DNA of 64,000 nucleotides from Homarus americanus (lineage: Eukaryota; Arthropoda; Malacostraca; Decapoda; Nephropidae). Below, piece after piece: positions 23,743 through 35,346 of the stretch. Made by a program: the position numbers and the translations under genes. Location of the stretch: contig NW_024722158.1 in assembly GCF_018991925.1 (NCBI RefSeq), positions 8,808,420-8,872,419 on the forward strand, written 5' to 3'. Position 1 is the first letter of the stretch, and each line of letters starts with the position of its first letter. A model generated the notes under the pieces. That model had not been told where the DNA came from and made no database searches. It saw only the letters and a list, made by a program, of their open reading frames with translations.

Positions 23743-24149
23743 TGGTTTCAAAGGGCTATGACGCTCATGAATGGGTCCCTGATAGAATAGAGAAAGATCG
23801 ATTGTGTAACCTTTATTTCACTAATACATAAGATATACATAATACATAAAACACACACATATTTCAGGTACATTTTTTCTTTATGCCTTTGCAAGAGACG
23901 AAGGCGACAATGTACTTACAATTTCGTTGATGAATTAAGGAAAATGAAGACAAAAGGTAGTAGTGGCAGGTACACTTTACACCTTCCTGTCATGAACGAA
24001 ATATGTATAAAACACACATACACACACACACTTGGTCATTATTGTGTTCAAGTTGTAGCTTCCTAGTTGAAAAGGGGCCTGAAATACTACCCGTACAAGC
24101 ACAAACAAACAAATAAACAAACAAACGGAGCAAACACTTGAAAGAAAGG

Positions 24150-24193
24150 AAGGAAGGAGGGAGGAAGGAGGAGAGAGGGAAGGAGGAGGAGAG

Positions 24194-24232
<39 letters not shown>
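24150..24232. repeat. purine tract and (GA)n
   Basis: A GGAGGAAGG-type purine run leading into an uninterrupted (GA)n. Confidence 0.9.
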
Positions 24233-24234
<2 letters not shown>

Positions 24235-24619
24235 TAACAGATTACACCAGACCTGATGAAACAAAACAAAAAAAACCAGACAATTACAGACAAGAATTAT
24301 GAGGTAAAGAAAAAAAAAAGAGAAACTAATAACAATAATATAAACATTACCAGCGTGAAGAAGGAGAAGAATCACTCGTTTATACATTAGTGAGGATAAT
24401 TTGTGACCAAGTTCTCAGTAGTCAGACAGGGGATATATTTTTAGTGGTGATTTAAAGCGACTGGAGTGTTGTCTCTTCTGGAATGGATGACAGTCTGGCG
24501 CCGCCCCGTACCTTCTCTCAATGGTAGTTTATGGAGGCTCTGGATTGGGGTGGAACAGTGGGTGGCGGCCCCAATATGTCCGGGTTTTGGGCGACTATTG
24601 TTTTGTATTTTTTGGAGGG

Positions 24620-24865
24620 AAGGATGTGGAGGGATGGGGTGATAACAAGAGGGGAGGAGGGGGTGATAACAGGAGGGGAGATAAGTGTCTTTGTGGAGGG
24701 AAGGACGTGGGGGAGGGATGGGGTGATAACAAGAGGGGGTGATAACAAGAGGGAAGATGGGGTGATAACAGGAGGGAGATAAGTGTCTTTGTGGAGGGAA
24801 GGACGTGGGGGAGGGGATGGGGGTGATACCAGCAGGAGGAGAGATCAGATAAGTGTCTTTATTGA
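24620..24865. repeat. minisatellite (GGGGTGATAACAAGAGGG)
   Basis: Several copies of GATGGGGTGATAACAAGAGG, plus two copies of a longer block containing GATAAGTGTCTTTGTGGAGG and GAAGGACGTGGGGGAGG. Confidence 0.9.
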
Positions 24866-24952
24866 ATCTGTTCCTTAGGTTCGTCACCAAACCCTAAAGT
24901 CAAGATACTGAAGCGGGATAATTAACGCTAATTGGGTACAGGCAAGGGGACC

Positions 24953-24997
24953 CACACACCTGGCGAAATATGCTAGGGGGGCTAATCTTCAGGTGGC
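24953..24997. mobile_element. TTAGG-core element, arm end only
   Basis: CACACCTGGCGAAATATGCT, AGGGGGGCTAATCTTCAGGT and GG match the outer half of a right arm of the dispersed family. Confidence 0.6.
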
Positions 24998-25060
24998 CTC
25001 TTCAACTTTTCTTCTGGTTCTTCTTCGTGGGTTGGTTCTTTTATTGACACGGACTCTAAG

Positions 25061-25705
25061 GCTACGTTCACGCCAAACGAGTCGAGTCGAGTCACGCAGA
25101 GTCGAGTCGATTCATGAATACGGCCAGACCCATTTTTTCCCCAGCCATCTCGAGTCCGTCGTGGTGTATCTCTCAGTTACCTTTAAGATTTACTATTATT
25201 TTTATTTCTCACCACAATGTTTCATAATAATTTGTCAATATCATCCTTCAAATATTACTTCACCTGTCAATATTTTGTTTCAAATCAAATACAAACCTTA
25301 CCTTAAAAACATGGCTATTCTTTCTTCAACTCCAATGGCACGACTGTAGTTTGTGTCCATTTTCTTTACAGATATTCCTGTCATATTAACCAGCTTCTAG
25401 TAGTTACCATTGTCATTCTGGAGGAATGGTAGAATTTGTCTGGGTGATTTAGCAAATCTGGAAACAAATGACTAAAAGCACCAAAATCTGGTCTCTTGTT
25501 GGGGAGTTCATACACCTGTACTCTGGTCCTCTTCCTTCTACGCCGCCGAATCCACAACAGAGTAAGTTAGGCTGAGAGAGAATGTGTGTCCATACCGCTT
25601 GACATCTGACAGGTTACTGACAAACGTGGCTCTTCATGACTCTTTCTGTGTGAACGGAAACGAGTCAAATGCTTCTGATGACTCGACTCGTTTGGTGTGA
25701 ATGCA
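25061..25705 (-). mobile_element. PIF/Harbinger-like DNA transposon remnant
   Basis: The ends are inverted repeats: GGCTACGTTCACGCCAAACG on the left against the reverse complement of GGCTGCATTCACACCAAACG on the right. Both arms are followed inward by AGTCGAGTC. Flanking TAA (left) and TGA (right) are near-matches to a 3-bp target duplication. On the minus strand, about 25560-25420 encodes LLWIRRRRRKRTRVQVYELP, then NKRPDFGAFSHLFPDLL, then HPDKFYHSSRMTM. This spacing (Arg-rich W.RRR, then G.F..L...L, then P.KF....RM) is that of the N-terminus of HARBI1-type transposases. The frame stops soon after and no DDE catalytic region is present, so it is a non-autonomous relic. Confidence 0.72.
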
Positions 25706-25795
25706 GCCTGAGGATCATGGCGTGGGCGCTCTCAAGTTGTCTCAAGCTGACACCTTGTAGAGAGGGTGTGTTGACGGTCGAGGAGGAAAGAGGGG

Positions 25796-26017
25796 GAATC
25801 ACCTTAAGAATAAGCACCCCATCCTATTTTATTTGTTAATTAGATAACCCAAAGCTACCTGGGGGCTTAGGTAAGGTTAGGTTATATTAGATTGGGTTAG
25901 ATTGGGTTATTTTAGATTGGGATGGGATGGGTTGGGTTAGGTTAGGTTAGGTTAGTGTTACCGTTAGGGTGGTTAATCTTAAGGTGAAATAAGCTGGTGT
26001 GCTAATCTTCAAGTGGG
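25796..26017. mobile_element. TTAGG-core inverted-repeat element
   Basis: Left arm TCACCTTAAGAATAAGCACC with a diverged TATTTTATTTGTTAATTAG and AAGCTACCTGGGGG. The core is TTAGG mixed with TTGGG on the plus strand. Right arm ACCGTTAGGGTGGTTAATCT, TAAGGTGAAATAAGCTGGTG and TAATCTTCAAGTGG. Confidence 0.82.
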
Positions 26018-26285
26018 TCGAATGCGCGGTGGGGGGGGTGAGTAGGGGGGTATCAAGACGCTGGAGTTCAGTGAGAGGTTAAGGAGCCCTCGTGAACACC
26101 TGCTAAGATCAGTATCAGGCGGAGGAGGCTCGGCGTCTGATCCTCCCTAGTGTACAGTGTCCAAGGAGCCACATAGACGGTCCAGCTCTCACTAGTGTAT
26201 CAACAAACCCTCCGCTGTTGACATGTCGATGATTTGGGGTTAGGGAGGTGGCCACAGGGGTTATTCTGACAAGGCTGACCCATAC

Positions 26286-28040
26286 TGACCTACAGTGACC
26301 TGGTGTGTCATGGCCTACAGTGACCTGGTGTGTCATGGCCTACAGTGACCTGGTGTATCATGGCCTACAGTGACCTGGTGTATCATGGCCTACAGTGACC
26401 TGGTGTATCATGGCCTACAGTGACCTGGTGTATCATGGCCTACAGTGACCTGGTGTATCATGGCCTACAGTGACCTAGTGTATCATGGCCTACAGTGACC
26501 TAGTGTATCATGGCCTACAGTGACCTAGTGTATCATGGCCTACAGTACAGGTATCATAGCTACAGTGACCTGGTGTGTCATGGCCTACAGTGACCTGGTG
26601 TATCATGGCCTACTGATGACCTGGTGTATCATGGCCTACAGTGACCTGGTGTGTGTCATGGCCTACAGTGACCCTGGTGTATCATGGCCTACAGTGACCT
26701 GGTGTATCATGGCCTACAGTGACCTAGGGTGTATCATGGCCTGTGACCTGGTGTATCATGGCCTACAGTGACCTGGTGTATCATGGCCTACAGTGACCTG
26801 GTGTATCATGGCCTACAGTGACCTGGTGTATCATGGCCTACAGTGACCTGGTGTATCATGGCCTACAGTGACCTGGTGTATCATGGCCTACAGTGACCTG
26901 GTGTATCATGGCCTACAGTGACCTGGTGTATCATGGCCTACCACAGTGACCTGGTGTATCATGGCCTACAGTGACCTGGTGTGTATCTGGCCTGCAGTGA
27001 CCTGGTGTATCATGGCATGCAGTGACCTGGTGTGTCATGGCCTACAGTGACCTGGTGTATCATGGCTACAGTGACCTGGTGTATCATGGCATGCAGTGAC
27101 CTGGTGTATCATGGCCTACAGTGACCTGGTGTATCATGGCCTGCAGTGACCCTAGTGTATCATGGCCTACAGTGACCTGGTGTATCATGGCCTGCAGTGA
27201 CCTGGTGTATCATGGCCTACAGTGACCTGGTGTATCATGGCCTACAGTGACCTGGTGTATCATGGCCTCTGATGACTTGGTGTATCATGGCCTACAGTGA
27301 CCTGGTGTGTCATGGCCTACAGTGACCTGGTATCATGGCCTACAGTGACCTGGTGTATCATGGCCTACAGTGACCTGGTGTATCATGGCCTACAGTGACC
27401 TGGTGTATCGTGGCCTACAGTGACCTGGTGTATCATGGCCTACCTGACCTGGTGTATCATGGCCTACAGTGACCTGGTGTATCATGCATACAGTGACCTG
27501 GTGTGTCGCAGCCTACAGTGACCTGGTGTATCATGGCCTACAGTGACCTGGTGTATCATGGCCTCTGATGACCTGGTGTATCATGGCCTACAGTGACCTG
27601 GTGTATCATGGCCTACAGTGACCTGGTGTATCATGGCCTACAGTGACCTGGTGTATCATGGCCTACAGTGACCTGGTGTATCATGGCCTACAGTGACCTG
27701 GTGTATCGCCTTTCTGGTGACCTGGTGTATCATGGCCTACAGTGACCTGGTGTATCTGGCCTACAGTGACCTGGTGTATCATGGCCTACAGTGACCTGGT
27801 GTATCATGGCCTACAGTGACCCTGGTGTGTCATGGCCTACAGTGACCTGGTGTATCATGGCCTACTGACCTGGGCATATTCATGGCCTACAGTGACCTGG
27901 TGTATCATGGCCTACAGTGACCTGGTGTATCATGGCCTACAGTGACCTGGTGTACCATGGCCTACAGTGACCTGGTGTATCATGGCCTACAGTGACCTGG
28001 TGTATCATGGCCTACAGTGACCTGGTAACTGACCTGTATC
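26286..28040. repeat. 25-bp minisatellite (CAGTGACCTGGTGTATCATG)
   Basis: About 68-70 copies of CTACAGTGACCTGGTGTATC followed by ATGGC, over 1.75 kb. Long stretches are perfect (26360-26540 and 26760-26940), others carry clustered one-to-four-base changes. Each unit contains TGACCT, the complement of the nuclear-receptor half-site AGGTCA. Confidence 0.98.
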
Positions 28041-28119
28041 ATGGACCACAGTCATCTCTTTCGTCCATTTACGGTCACTGGTGATGGTGGTGATGACGAG
28101 GTGACCGTAAGCGCGCGCC

Positions 28120-28153
<34 letters not shown>
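28120..28153. repeat. (GT)n microsatellite
   Basis: An uninterrupted GT run after GCGCGCGCCCC. Confidence 0.95.
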
Positions 28154-28155
<2 letters not shown>

Positions 28156-28279
28156 GTTCCTCACCCCCTAAGGCACATCACTGTCAGATTAACACAACAC
28201 GCTACCATCTGTAACTGTCTCAAATGGTAGTCTAAGACGTCATCTCTTCATACCGTAACAGTTATTATAATTTGTTAGG

Positions 28280-28460
28280 TGGTCGAGTGGATACAACACT
28301 CATTCTCATGTCTTGGGCACTCCCAGTCGACCCAGGCGTGAATGGGTTACTGATTTAAGTGGTTTCGGTCACACTGCTTCCTACTGCACCGAATGCTTAG
28401 TGATGGAAGGACGCTTCTATTGGGTACAAGATGTTAAATAAAGTTGACCTTCCAGTAAAC
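28280..28460 (+). mobile_element. possible tRNA-derived SINE, degraded
   Basis: An A-box-like TGGTCGAGTGG at 28280 and a B-box-like CCAGTCGACCC at 28323 are 43 bases apart. About 120 bp later the sequence ends in AAATAAAGTTGACC. The B box departs from GGTTCGAxxCC at several places. It could be an old SINE head or a chance match. Confidence 0.35.
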
Positions 28461-28488
28461 CTTCATGACATGTAGGGTTGAAGATATC

Positions 28489-28819
28489 ACCTGAAGATTA
28501 ACCCCCCTAGCTAGCTTACCGAATGATTGTACAACTTAAAGCCACTAGGTTAGGCTAGGTTAAGTTAATTTAGATGAGGTTAGTTTAGATTAGGTTAGTT
28601 TAGGCTAAATTAATTTTGCTTAGGTTAGTCTAGGCTGAATTAATTTAGGTTAGGTTAGTTTAGGTTATGTTAGATTAGTTTAATTAGGTTAGGTTAGCAT
28701 GGGGGATTATGTTTTGTAAGGTTAGGTTAGGTTGGGTTAGGTTAGGTTAATAGGTTAGGTTAGCGTTAAGGTGATAAATCTTAAGGTGAAATAAGCTGGG
28801 GGCTAATCTTCAGGTGATC
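28489..28819. mobile_element. TTAGG-core inverted-repeat element, complete
   Basis: Left end TCACCTGAAGATTAACCCCC, with a decayed inner part of the arm. The 240-bp plus-strand core is a diverged TTAGG/TTTAG tract. Right arm AGCGTTAAGGTGATAAATCT, TAAGGTGAAATAAGCTGGGG, GCTAATCTTCAGGTGATCC. Both termini are intact and complementary over about 14 bp. Confidence 0.85.
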
Positions 28820-29117
28820 CATTGAAAGTTTATAAAATACGTACAAATATTAAGGACAAAAGATATTGTAAATTCTCTAAGTGAACCAAAGGAGGAAGGC
28901 AGCTGACGGCCACACGACACAGGGTAACAGTTGCTCCTCCTGGGGAAAAAATAAAAGAATAAAATGTGAAAGTTGTTTGCATATATTTTCTGATTTTTTT
29001 TAAAGGGTGTTTTGATATTGTAATATTTTTGGAGGACATTTTGGTTAGAATATTAAGTTGCAAATTTACGTCTTGGCCAAACTGCAATATTTGGTGAGTT
29101 GAGGTGGAAAGGTTCTT

Positions 29118-29786
29118 TGTGTTGTTGTTCTTGTTGTTGCTCTTGTTGTTCTTGCTCTTCTTCATGTTGTTGTTCTTGTTCTTCTTCTTGTTCTTCTTTT
29201 CCTCCTTCTTCTTCTCCTTTTTCTCCTTGTTGTTGTTGTTGTTTTTGTTGATCTTCTTCTTCTTCCTTCCTTCCTCCCTTCCTCCTCCCTTCCTCCTCCT
29301 CCTCCTCCTCCTCCTCCTCCTCCTCCTCCCTCCTCCTCCCTCCTCCTCCTCCTCCTCCTCCTCCTCCTCCTCCCTCCTCCTCCCTCCCTCCTCCTCCTCC
29401 TCCTCCTCCCTCCTCCTTCCTCCCTCCTCCTCCCTCCTCCTCCTCCTCCCTCCTCCTCCTCCTCCTCCTCCTTCCCCCTCCTCCTCCTCCTCCTCCTCCC
29501 TCCTCCTCCCGCCTCCTCCTCCTCCTCCTCCTCCCTCCTCCTCCTCCTCCCTTCCTCCCTCCTCCTCCTCCCTCCTCCTCCTCCTCCTCCTCCTCCTCCT
29601 CCTCCTCCTCCTCCTCCTCCTCCTCCCTCCTCCTCCTCCTCCTCCTCCTCCCTCCTCCTCCTCCTCCTCCTCCTCCTCCTCCTCCTCCTCCTCCTCCCTC
29701 CTCCTCCTCCTCCTCCTCCTCCTCCTCCTCCTCCTCCTCCTCCTCCCTCCTCCTCCCTCCTCCTCCTCCTCCTCCTCCTCCTCCTT
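29118..29786. repeat. polypyrimidine (TCC)n tract
   Basis: A TTGTTGTTCTTC lead-in grades into about 500 bp of nearly pure (TCC)n with CCC interruptions. There are almost no purines on the plus strand. Open frames on both strands are homopolymeric Ser/Leu/Pro or Arg/Glu/Gly. Confidence 0.98.
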
Positions 29787-29946
29787 TCTTGATCCAGGTT
29801 ACATAATAACATAAAACCTTCCCATAATCTTCTCTAGGTTTATTACTTAGAGACCAGCTTTAATTAATCGAATCAAACATAATATATAATACAATTTAAT
29901 TATTTCTTACAAAAGTAATAATAATATAACGTAAGACATTATTGAT

Positions 29947-30350
29947 TCACCTGAAGATTACCCCCAGTTTATTTCACCTGATGATAAATTACCCTAAAGT
30001 TACCTGGGAGTTAGATTAGGTTAGGTTAGGTAAGGTTAGGTTAATTGGGTTGGGTTGGTTTAGGTTGCATTAGATTGAGTTAGGTTGGGTTGAATGGTTT
30101 GGGTTGGATTAGGTAGGGTTAGGTTGGGTTTAGGTTGGGTTGAGTTGAGTTAGGTTGAGTTAGCTTGGGTTGGGTTGAGTTAGGTTGAGTTAGGTTAGGT
30201 TGGGTTTAGGTTGGGTTGAGTTAGGTTGGGTTTAGGTTGGGTTGGGTTGAGTTAGGTTGAGTTAGGTTAGGTTGGGTTTAGGTTGGGTTTGGTTAGCATT
30301 AGGGTAGTTAATCTTAAGGTGAAATAAACTGTGGTTAATCTTCAGGTGAC
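29947..30350. mobile_element. TTAGG-core inverted-repeat element, complete, long core
   Basis: Left arm TTCACCTGAAGATTACCCCC, AGTTTATTTCACCTGATGAT, AAATTACCCTAAAGTTACCT. The core (30010-30290) has drifted to GGGTTGAGTTAGGTT and GGGTTTAGGTT units. Right arm AGCATTAGGGTAGTTAATCT, TAAGGTGAAATAAACTGTGG, TTAATCTTCAGGTGACCCC. At about 400 bp it is among the longest complete copies. Confidence 0.88.
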
Positions 30351-30532
30351 CCCATATATTTTCGGTACCAAATTTTAGTACAGAAAATAAATGGGACAAA
30401 ATTGTAAACGAAACTGTACAAAAAATAATATATAAATCGTGTGTGTTGAGGGACGACGTTTTGGCCACATAATAAACATTCAGAAAATACTGCGTCTTAT
30501 TGTTGTTGTTATGTTGGTTGAAACCTTGAGAC

Positions 30533-31437
30533 ATGAGGGAGAGGAGGTGTGTGGGGGTGGGTCTTGGGTAGGAGGGTGGAGTAAGAGGTGGGGAGGAGGA
30601 GGTGGGTAGGAGGTGTGTGGGAGGTGGGGGTGGTGGTGGGAGGTGGGGGATGTGGGTGGGTAGGAGGTGGGGAGGTGGGTAGAGGTGGGGAGGTGAGTGC
30701 AGGAGGTGAGGTGTGGGTAGGAGGTGCCAGGTAGGAGGTGAGGGGACTGTGGGTAAGTGTGAGGGAGAGGTGGGTGGGGTGAGGGGGAGGAGGTGAGTAG
30801 GGAGGGAGGCTGAGGGAGGTGGGTGTTGGGTGGGAGGTGAGGGAGGTGGGTGCAGGTGGGGAGGTGGGTGGTGAGGGAGGTGTGTTAGGAGGTGAGGGGG
30901 AGGTGGGTGGGAGGTGGGGAGGTGGGTAGGAGGTGGGGAGGTGGGTGGGGGGAGGTGAGGGGGAGGTGGGTGGGGAAGTGAGGGAGAGGTGGGTGGGTAA
31001 GAGGGAGGAGGAGGTGGGTAGGAGGTGGTGGGTGAGGTGTGAGGGAGAGGTGCTGGGTAAGAAGAGGTGAGGGAGGTGGGTAGGAGGTGAGGGAGAGGTG
31101 GGCCAGGAGGGTGAGGAGGTGGGTGTTAGGAGGTGTGGGGGGAGGAGGTGGGTAGGAGGAGCAGGGGAGAGAGAGGTGGGTGGGGTGGGGAGGTGGGTGG
31201 GTGAGGGGTGGGTGGGAAGTGGGGAGAGGTGGGTGCAGGAGTGAGGGGAGAGGTGGGTAGGAGGAGGGTGAGGGGAGGTGGGTGAGGAGGTGGGGGAGGT
31301 GGGTAGGAAGAGAGGGGGAGGTGGAAGAGGCGGAGGAGGTGGGGAAGAGATGGAATGGGTGGATAAAGAGAGGGAATTGGAGGAGGTGGTGAGGTGGAGG
31401 AGGAGGAGGAATAGGAGGAGGAGGAGGAGGAGGAAAA
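30533..31437. repeat. purine-rich minisatellite (GGTGGGTAGGAGGTGAGGG)
   Basis: Degenerate 16-22 bp G-rich units with very few pyrimidines other than T on the plus strand, about 0.9 kb. The 342-codon antisense frame is a Pro/Ser/Thr/His repeat translation. Runs of GGG spaced by a few bases are compatible with G-quadruplexes. Confidence 0.93.
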
Positions 31438-31477
31438 GGGTGAGTGTGTCTGTAAACAATAGAGCAGACGTCTTCAT

Positions 31478-31494
31478 CAGAGAGAGAGAGAGAG

Positions 31495-31530
<36 letters not shown>
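31478..31530. repeat. (GA)n microsatellite
   Basis: A GA run with one ATTG interruption. Confidence 0.95.
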
Positions 31531-31537
<7 letters not shown>

Positions 31538-31564
31538 TGCCCTCTCACTATCTCTCTGGTTTAT

Positions 31565-32105
31565 GTCTATTGTGGGACCCTCTTGTCTCTCGCCACCCCC
31601 TCTGTCTCTTCCCTGTCTCTCTTCCTGTCTGTGTCCTTAGGCCTCTCCCCTGTCTCAATGTCTCTCTGTCTGGTTCTCCTCTCTGTATCATTATATTTTG
31701 CCCACGTCTTCGTTTATCACCCTGTCTCTCTTCCTGTTTCTCCCTGTCTCCCGTTTGTCTCTCTTCCTGTTTGTCTTTTGTTGCTCCCTGTCTCTCTTCC
31801 TTTTTGTCTTGTCCTGTTTCACCCTGTCTCATCTCCTGTTTTCCCTGCCTCTTTTCCCGTTTCTCCCTGTCTCCTGTTTGTCTCGTGTTTCTCCCTGTTT
31901 CCACCTGTTTCTCCCTGTCTCCTGTTTGTCTCGTGTTTCTCCCTGTTTCCACCTGTTTCTCCCTGTTTGTTTGTCTCGTGTTTCTCCCTGTTTCCACCTG
32001 TTTCTCCCTGTCTCCTGTTTGTCTCGTGTTTCTCCCTGTTTCCACCTGTTTCTTCCTGTCTCTCTTCCTGTTTCTCTTCTCCTGTTTCGCCCTGTCTCTC
32101 CCTTT
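31565..32105. repeat. minisatellite of about 49 bp (CCTGTTTCTCCCTG blocks)
   Basis: At 31856-32052 a unit containing TGTCTCGTGTTTCTCCCTGT, TTCCACCTGTTTCTCCCTG and TCTCCTGTT repeats about four times. It is flanked on both sides by more degenerate CCTGTCTCTCTT sequence. Several frames on both strands of 100-245 codons are repeat translations. Confidence 0.93.
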
Positions 32106-32109
32106 AGTC

Positions 32110-33970
32110 TCTTTCTACCACAGTGTTTATGGTCAATGCACATATTTATATCCGAGCTTTATCAGTTATATAAATCATTTGGGATATATCCAGCCAGCAC
32201 AAACTGTAGTTCATTACCTATTGTGCTATATTTGGCGTCATTTGTTTCTGTTTGCTTTGTGTTTGATACAAAACAAAGAAATAACGAAAAACTTCATTCG
32301 AAAGTGAATTTCATCTTTGACTTAGACCTTTTACGATAAAATTAAAAATTTTCAAATATCCTCTCTGAAGTGCTAAAGCCTTGAAATTATTTGCATTTTG
32401 ATATTCGAGATATTTAATATTATTTTAGATAATAACAGGTCTGCTTACCGATTGTGAACACATTTAGTTTGAATAAATGGACAGCTACACGAACATTTTC
32501 TGTGAACCAATCAGCTATTTGTAACTCTAGACGCGAGGCGTGGCTTACGGGTCAGGTTAGCATGGAAATAGTATAGATTAGTTGCCGGGAGTTTCCCAAC
32601 AGGTGGAGCTGATCACACCTGGCGCTATTATACACAAATCACTAATGTGAGAGCGAGACTAAATTATAATAAATATATATTATTATGAGACCAATACTGG
32701 GCAATAATATTTGATTCCTTATCGTGAATGTATAGAGAAACGTTACCACATAAGTTTCCACATTACAGTATGTTGGGCAGTGGTGGGCAGCCCAACTAGT
32801 GGACCTCATGAGTGACCCTCCAGTATCTCAGTGGGCCACATGAGTGACCCTCCATCTCGGTCTAAACCAACTAAACCACACTTCATGATCTGACTGTAGA
32901 GATTTGGTTGGTTACTGTCGCCAATCGTGGAAGCCACACAACTGTTGCCGTTAACACTTGTAAAGGTTCTGCTGTAGGTTTATAGTCATTATTTAATCCT
33001 CTCCTCTTAATAATAATTTTTACTTTAGAACAAACACATCATTGGAGTCCTGCCGATATATAACCCGGTATAAGTGGCGACTTTCTCCTTAACCTTTACC
33101 AACATTTTTAAAGGGATAAAGCGGGATGGAAGGTTAATGTGATTTGTTTTTCTTTCCAGGTAGGTGAAAGTTAACAGCTCCTCGAGGGACCGTAACACAT
33201 CACACTTCAGGTATGTCCAAGTCAGTATTTGCTCGGGGGAGTCTTACGTTTGTTGTATAAAGTCACTCGGTAAATTTTCTTGATCCAGTGATGTTCTTGA
33301 TATTGACTTTTGTATATCATTAACTCTTATCAACTCCCAGAACTTTAAATTCCTTTACGCCATTATTACCTGATCTTTTAAGTCCTTTACCATTCGGGCA
33401 TCACGCAACCTCTTAGAACTGGCACGTTGTTCAGTGTTTCTTGTGATTACCAAAGATCGGGTCCAGAGTGTATGCAAAAGTCATTTTTCATAGCAGTATG
33501 AGACTGAATCTAGATTAAGCCAGATCTTGTTGATCCTTCCCGGAACGAGGAGGACGTCTCTTAGTTATCTGGTTCTTCCTTTAAGACATCCCTCCAATTT
33601 GTTATGGTCTTCCTCCCTCATGAGAGCGCTGGTAGTTATTTGAGGGAAACACAATATTCCTACTTGATTGTCGTGTTTTGACTTTCAAATAACATATATA
33701 GTGGTAAAATATGGTGCTCCCTGGCAGGCACAAACTGTTCCCCAACGTTGTCTTGTTCACCAAAGGCTCTTGAGTTTCAAGGTCACGTCCAAAGACGAAA
33801 ACTTAAATTCTTTTTTTTTTAAATACTGTAATTTAGAAGCACATGGCGGCATCCTCTTGTTTACCGCCTGTGAACAGGACACACACATAAACTTGCTGAT
33901 GGTAAATTATAGTTATCACTCCTGGGATGTTTACTTTAAAGAAGTTGTGGGTAGATAAAGTCTCTTAAAG
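32110..33970. other. unique DNA, no confident gene
   Basis: About 1.9 kb of largely non-repetitive sequence with ordinary base composition. One 96-codon plus-strand frame (33668-33958) lacks any motif I recognise. I see no exon chain or RNA gene. Confidence 0.5.
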
Positions 33971-33974
33971 TTTC

Positions 33975-34062
33975 TCGGTAGGTCGCTTGTTTACCCTCGG
34001 GGCACTCCTAGTTCACCCTCGGGACACGCCTAGTTCACCCTCGGGGTACTCCTAGTTCACCC
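33975..34062. repeat. short minisatellite, about 22-25 bp
   Basis: Three to four copies of GTTCACCCTCGGGGCACTCC followed by TA. Confidence 0.85.
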
Positions 34063-35345
34063 AGCTGTGATTAAATACCTAACTATACAGTTGGGCAAAA
34101 TGAAGATGGTCATGTGCAGTGCCGGCCTTGGGTGCATCAAGATAACTGTTGTGTTGGAGGTCAGGTCGTGTAGTGTGTCAGCTATGGAGGAACCTTTGAC
34201 AGCACCTTTATGTTTCAAGTGTCATAACTCCCTTTCCAGTTATGACAGATATATTAATTTGATGTCAAAAGGAAGCTGTAAGCTAGTGGAATATACCGTA
34301 ATGATATGCACTATGAATGATCGTCGTTCAGTAAATTACAACAAAATAAATTAATACGACTAAATTGTGGGTTCATTGAGATGTCATCGAGGGTGGACGG
34401 GGTGAGGTAATTAAATGATGATTTACTCAAAATCATGAGTCTTTGTGTTACTTTCACGCACACCAATAAAATAAGGACAAAATCCGCATTAATTTTATAT
34501 ACAATAGTTATGAGTGGTGTAGCGGAGAGCCTTCAGGTGTATCAGAGAATAAGGTAAAGACTGGCGGCCGCCGTAGCCAGCAGTAACCTGTTTTATGGGT
34601 TTCTCTAGTTTAAAGGTTCACAACGGGTAGTGCGTCCCTAATTGTTCACTGTTAATATTTTCATTCATGTTCAAGAGACTCGAACGGTTCAAAAAACTAG
34701 AGTGGTAGGGTTGAGGGGAGGGGGGGGGGTCATCTGGGCCATGGCCTATATCTTCCCGCCGCTGGGTGAGGTATGGCTGATGGTGGACGGTCACTTGGGT
34801 AGTAATTCAATATTTGTTTGTTGTGTCTCGGGCACAAGGGGCTGTTATTGCGCCTCCCAGTTGAGAAATAAGCGCCTTGTATTATGTTACATCATATTTT
34901 TTATGTGAAATAGATACAAGTGTAAACATATTTTTGTAACTCATGTATAACACAGAAATATCAATATATATATATGGATATTTCTGTGTTGTCACAATGA
35001 TCAAGGGCATAATTTACAAATGTATTAAGAGTGACATTCTCCCCTGAGAACTTCAACAACTCTCCATCTTCATCTGGTGTGTGTGTGTGTGTGTGCAACA
35101 ACACTTATGAAAGAGGACGTGAGGAATCGTTCGTTTGTGCATAATTTTTCCTATTAAATACAGAACGGAATGTTATCGAGGAAATGTGTTTAACATCCTC
35201 AGGTAAGGGACATAATAACCAATAATGTTCACTGGTCAGTGGTATATGTAGTTCAGGATCTCAATACTGCTGGCGTTACATTATCTCAATTAGTTTCGGT
35301 ACTGATTCATTCGGAAGGAGATGCTGACTTTTTGAGGTAGCTGTA
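34063..35345. other. unique DNA with one perfect short hairpin
   Basis: Non-repetitive apart from a small (GT)n near 35078 and a perfect 14-bp inverted repeat at 34949-34990. No supported gene. Confidence 0.5.
34949..34990. repeat. perfect 14-bp inverted repeat with AT loop
   Basis: AACACAGAAATATC and GATATTTCTGTGTT face each other across a 14-base (AT)-rich loop. It could extrude as a cruciform or be the relic of a foldback element. No flanking duplication is seen. Confidence 0.85.
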
Positions 35346-35346
35346 C

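Noticed and set aside
29104..31537. Frames of 216-342 codons on both strands
   Set aside because: Homopolymeric translations of (TCC)n and G/A-rich arrays.
31570..32339. Overlapping Leu/Cys/Phe-rich frames of 165-245 codons that look like membrane proteins
   Set aside because: They read a CCTGTTTCTCCC minisatellite in three frames; hydrophobicity comes from T-rich codons.
33668..33958. 96-codon plus-strand frame in unique DNA
   Set aside because: No motif and no neighbouring exons or promoter that I recognise.
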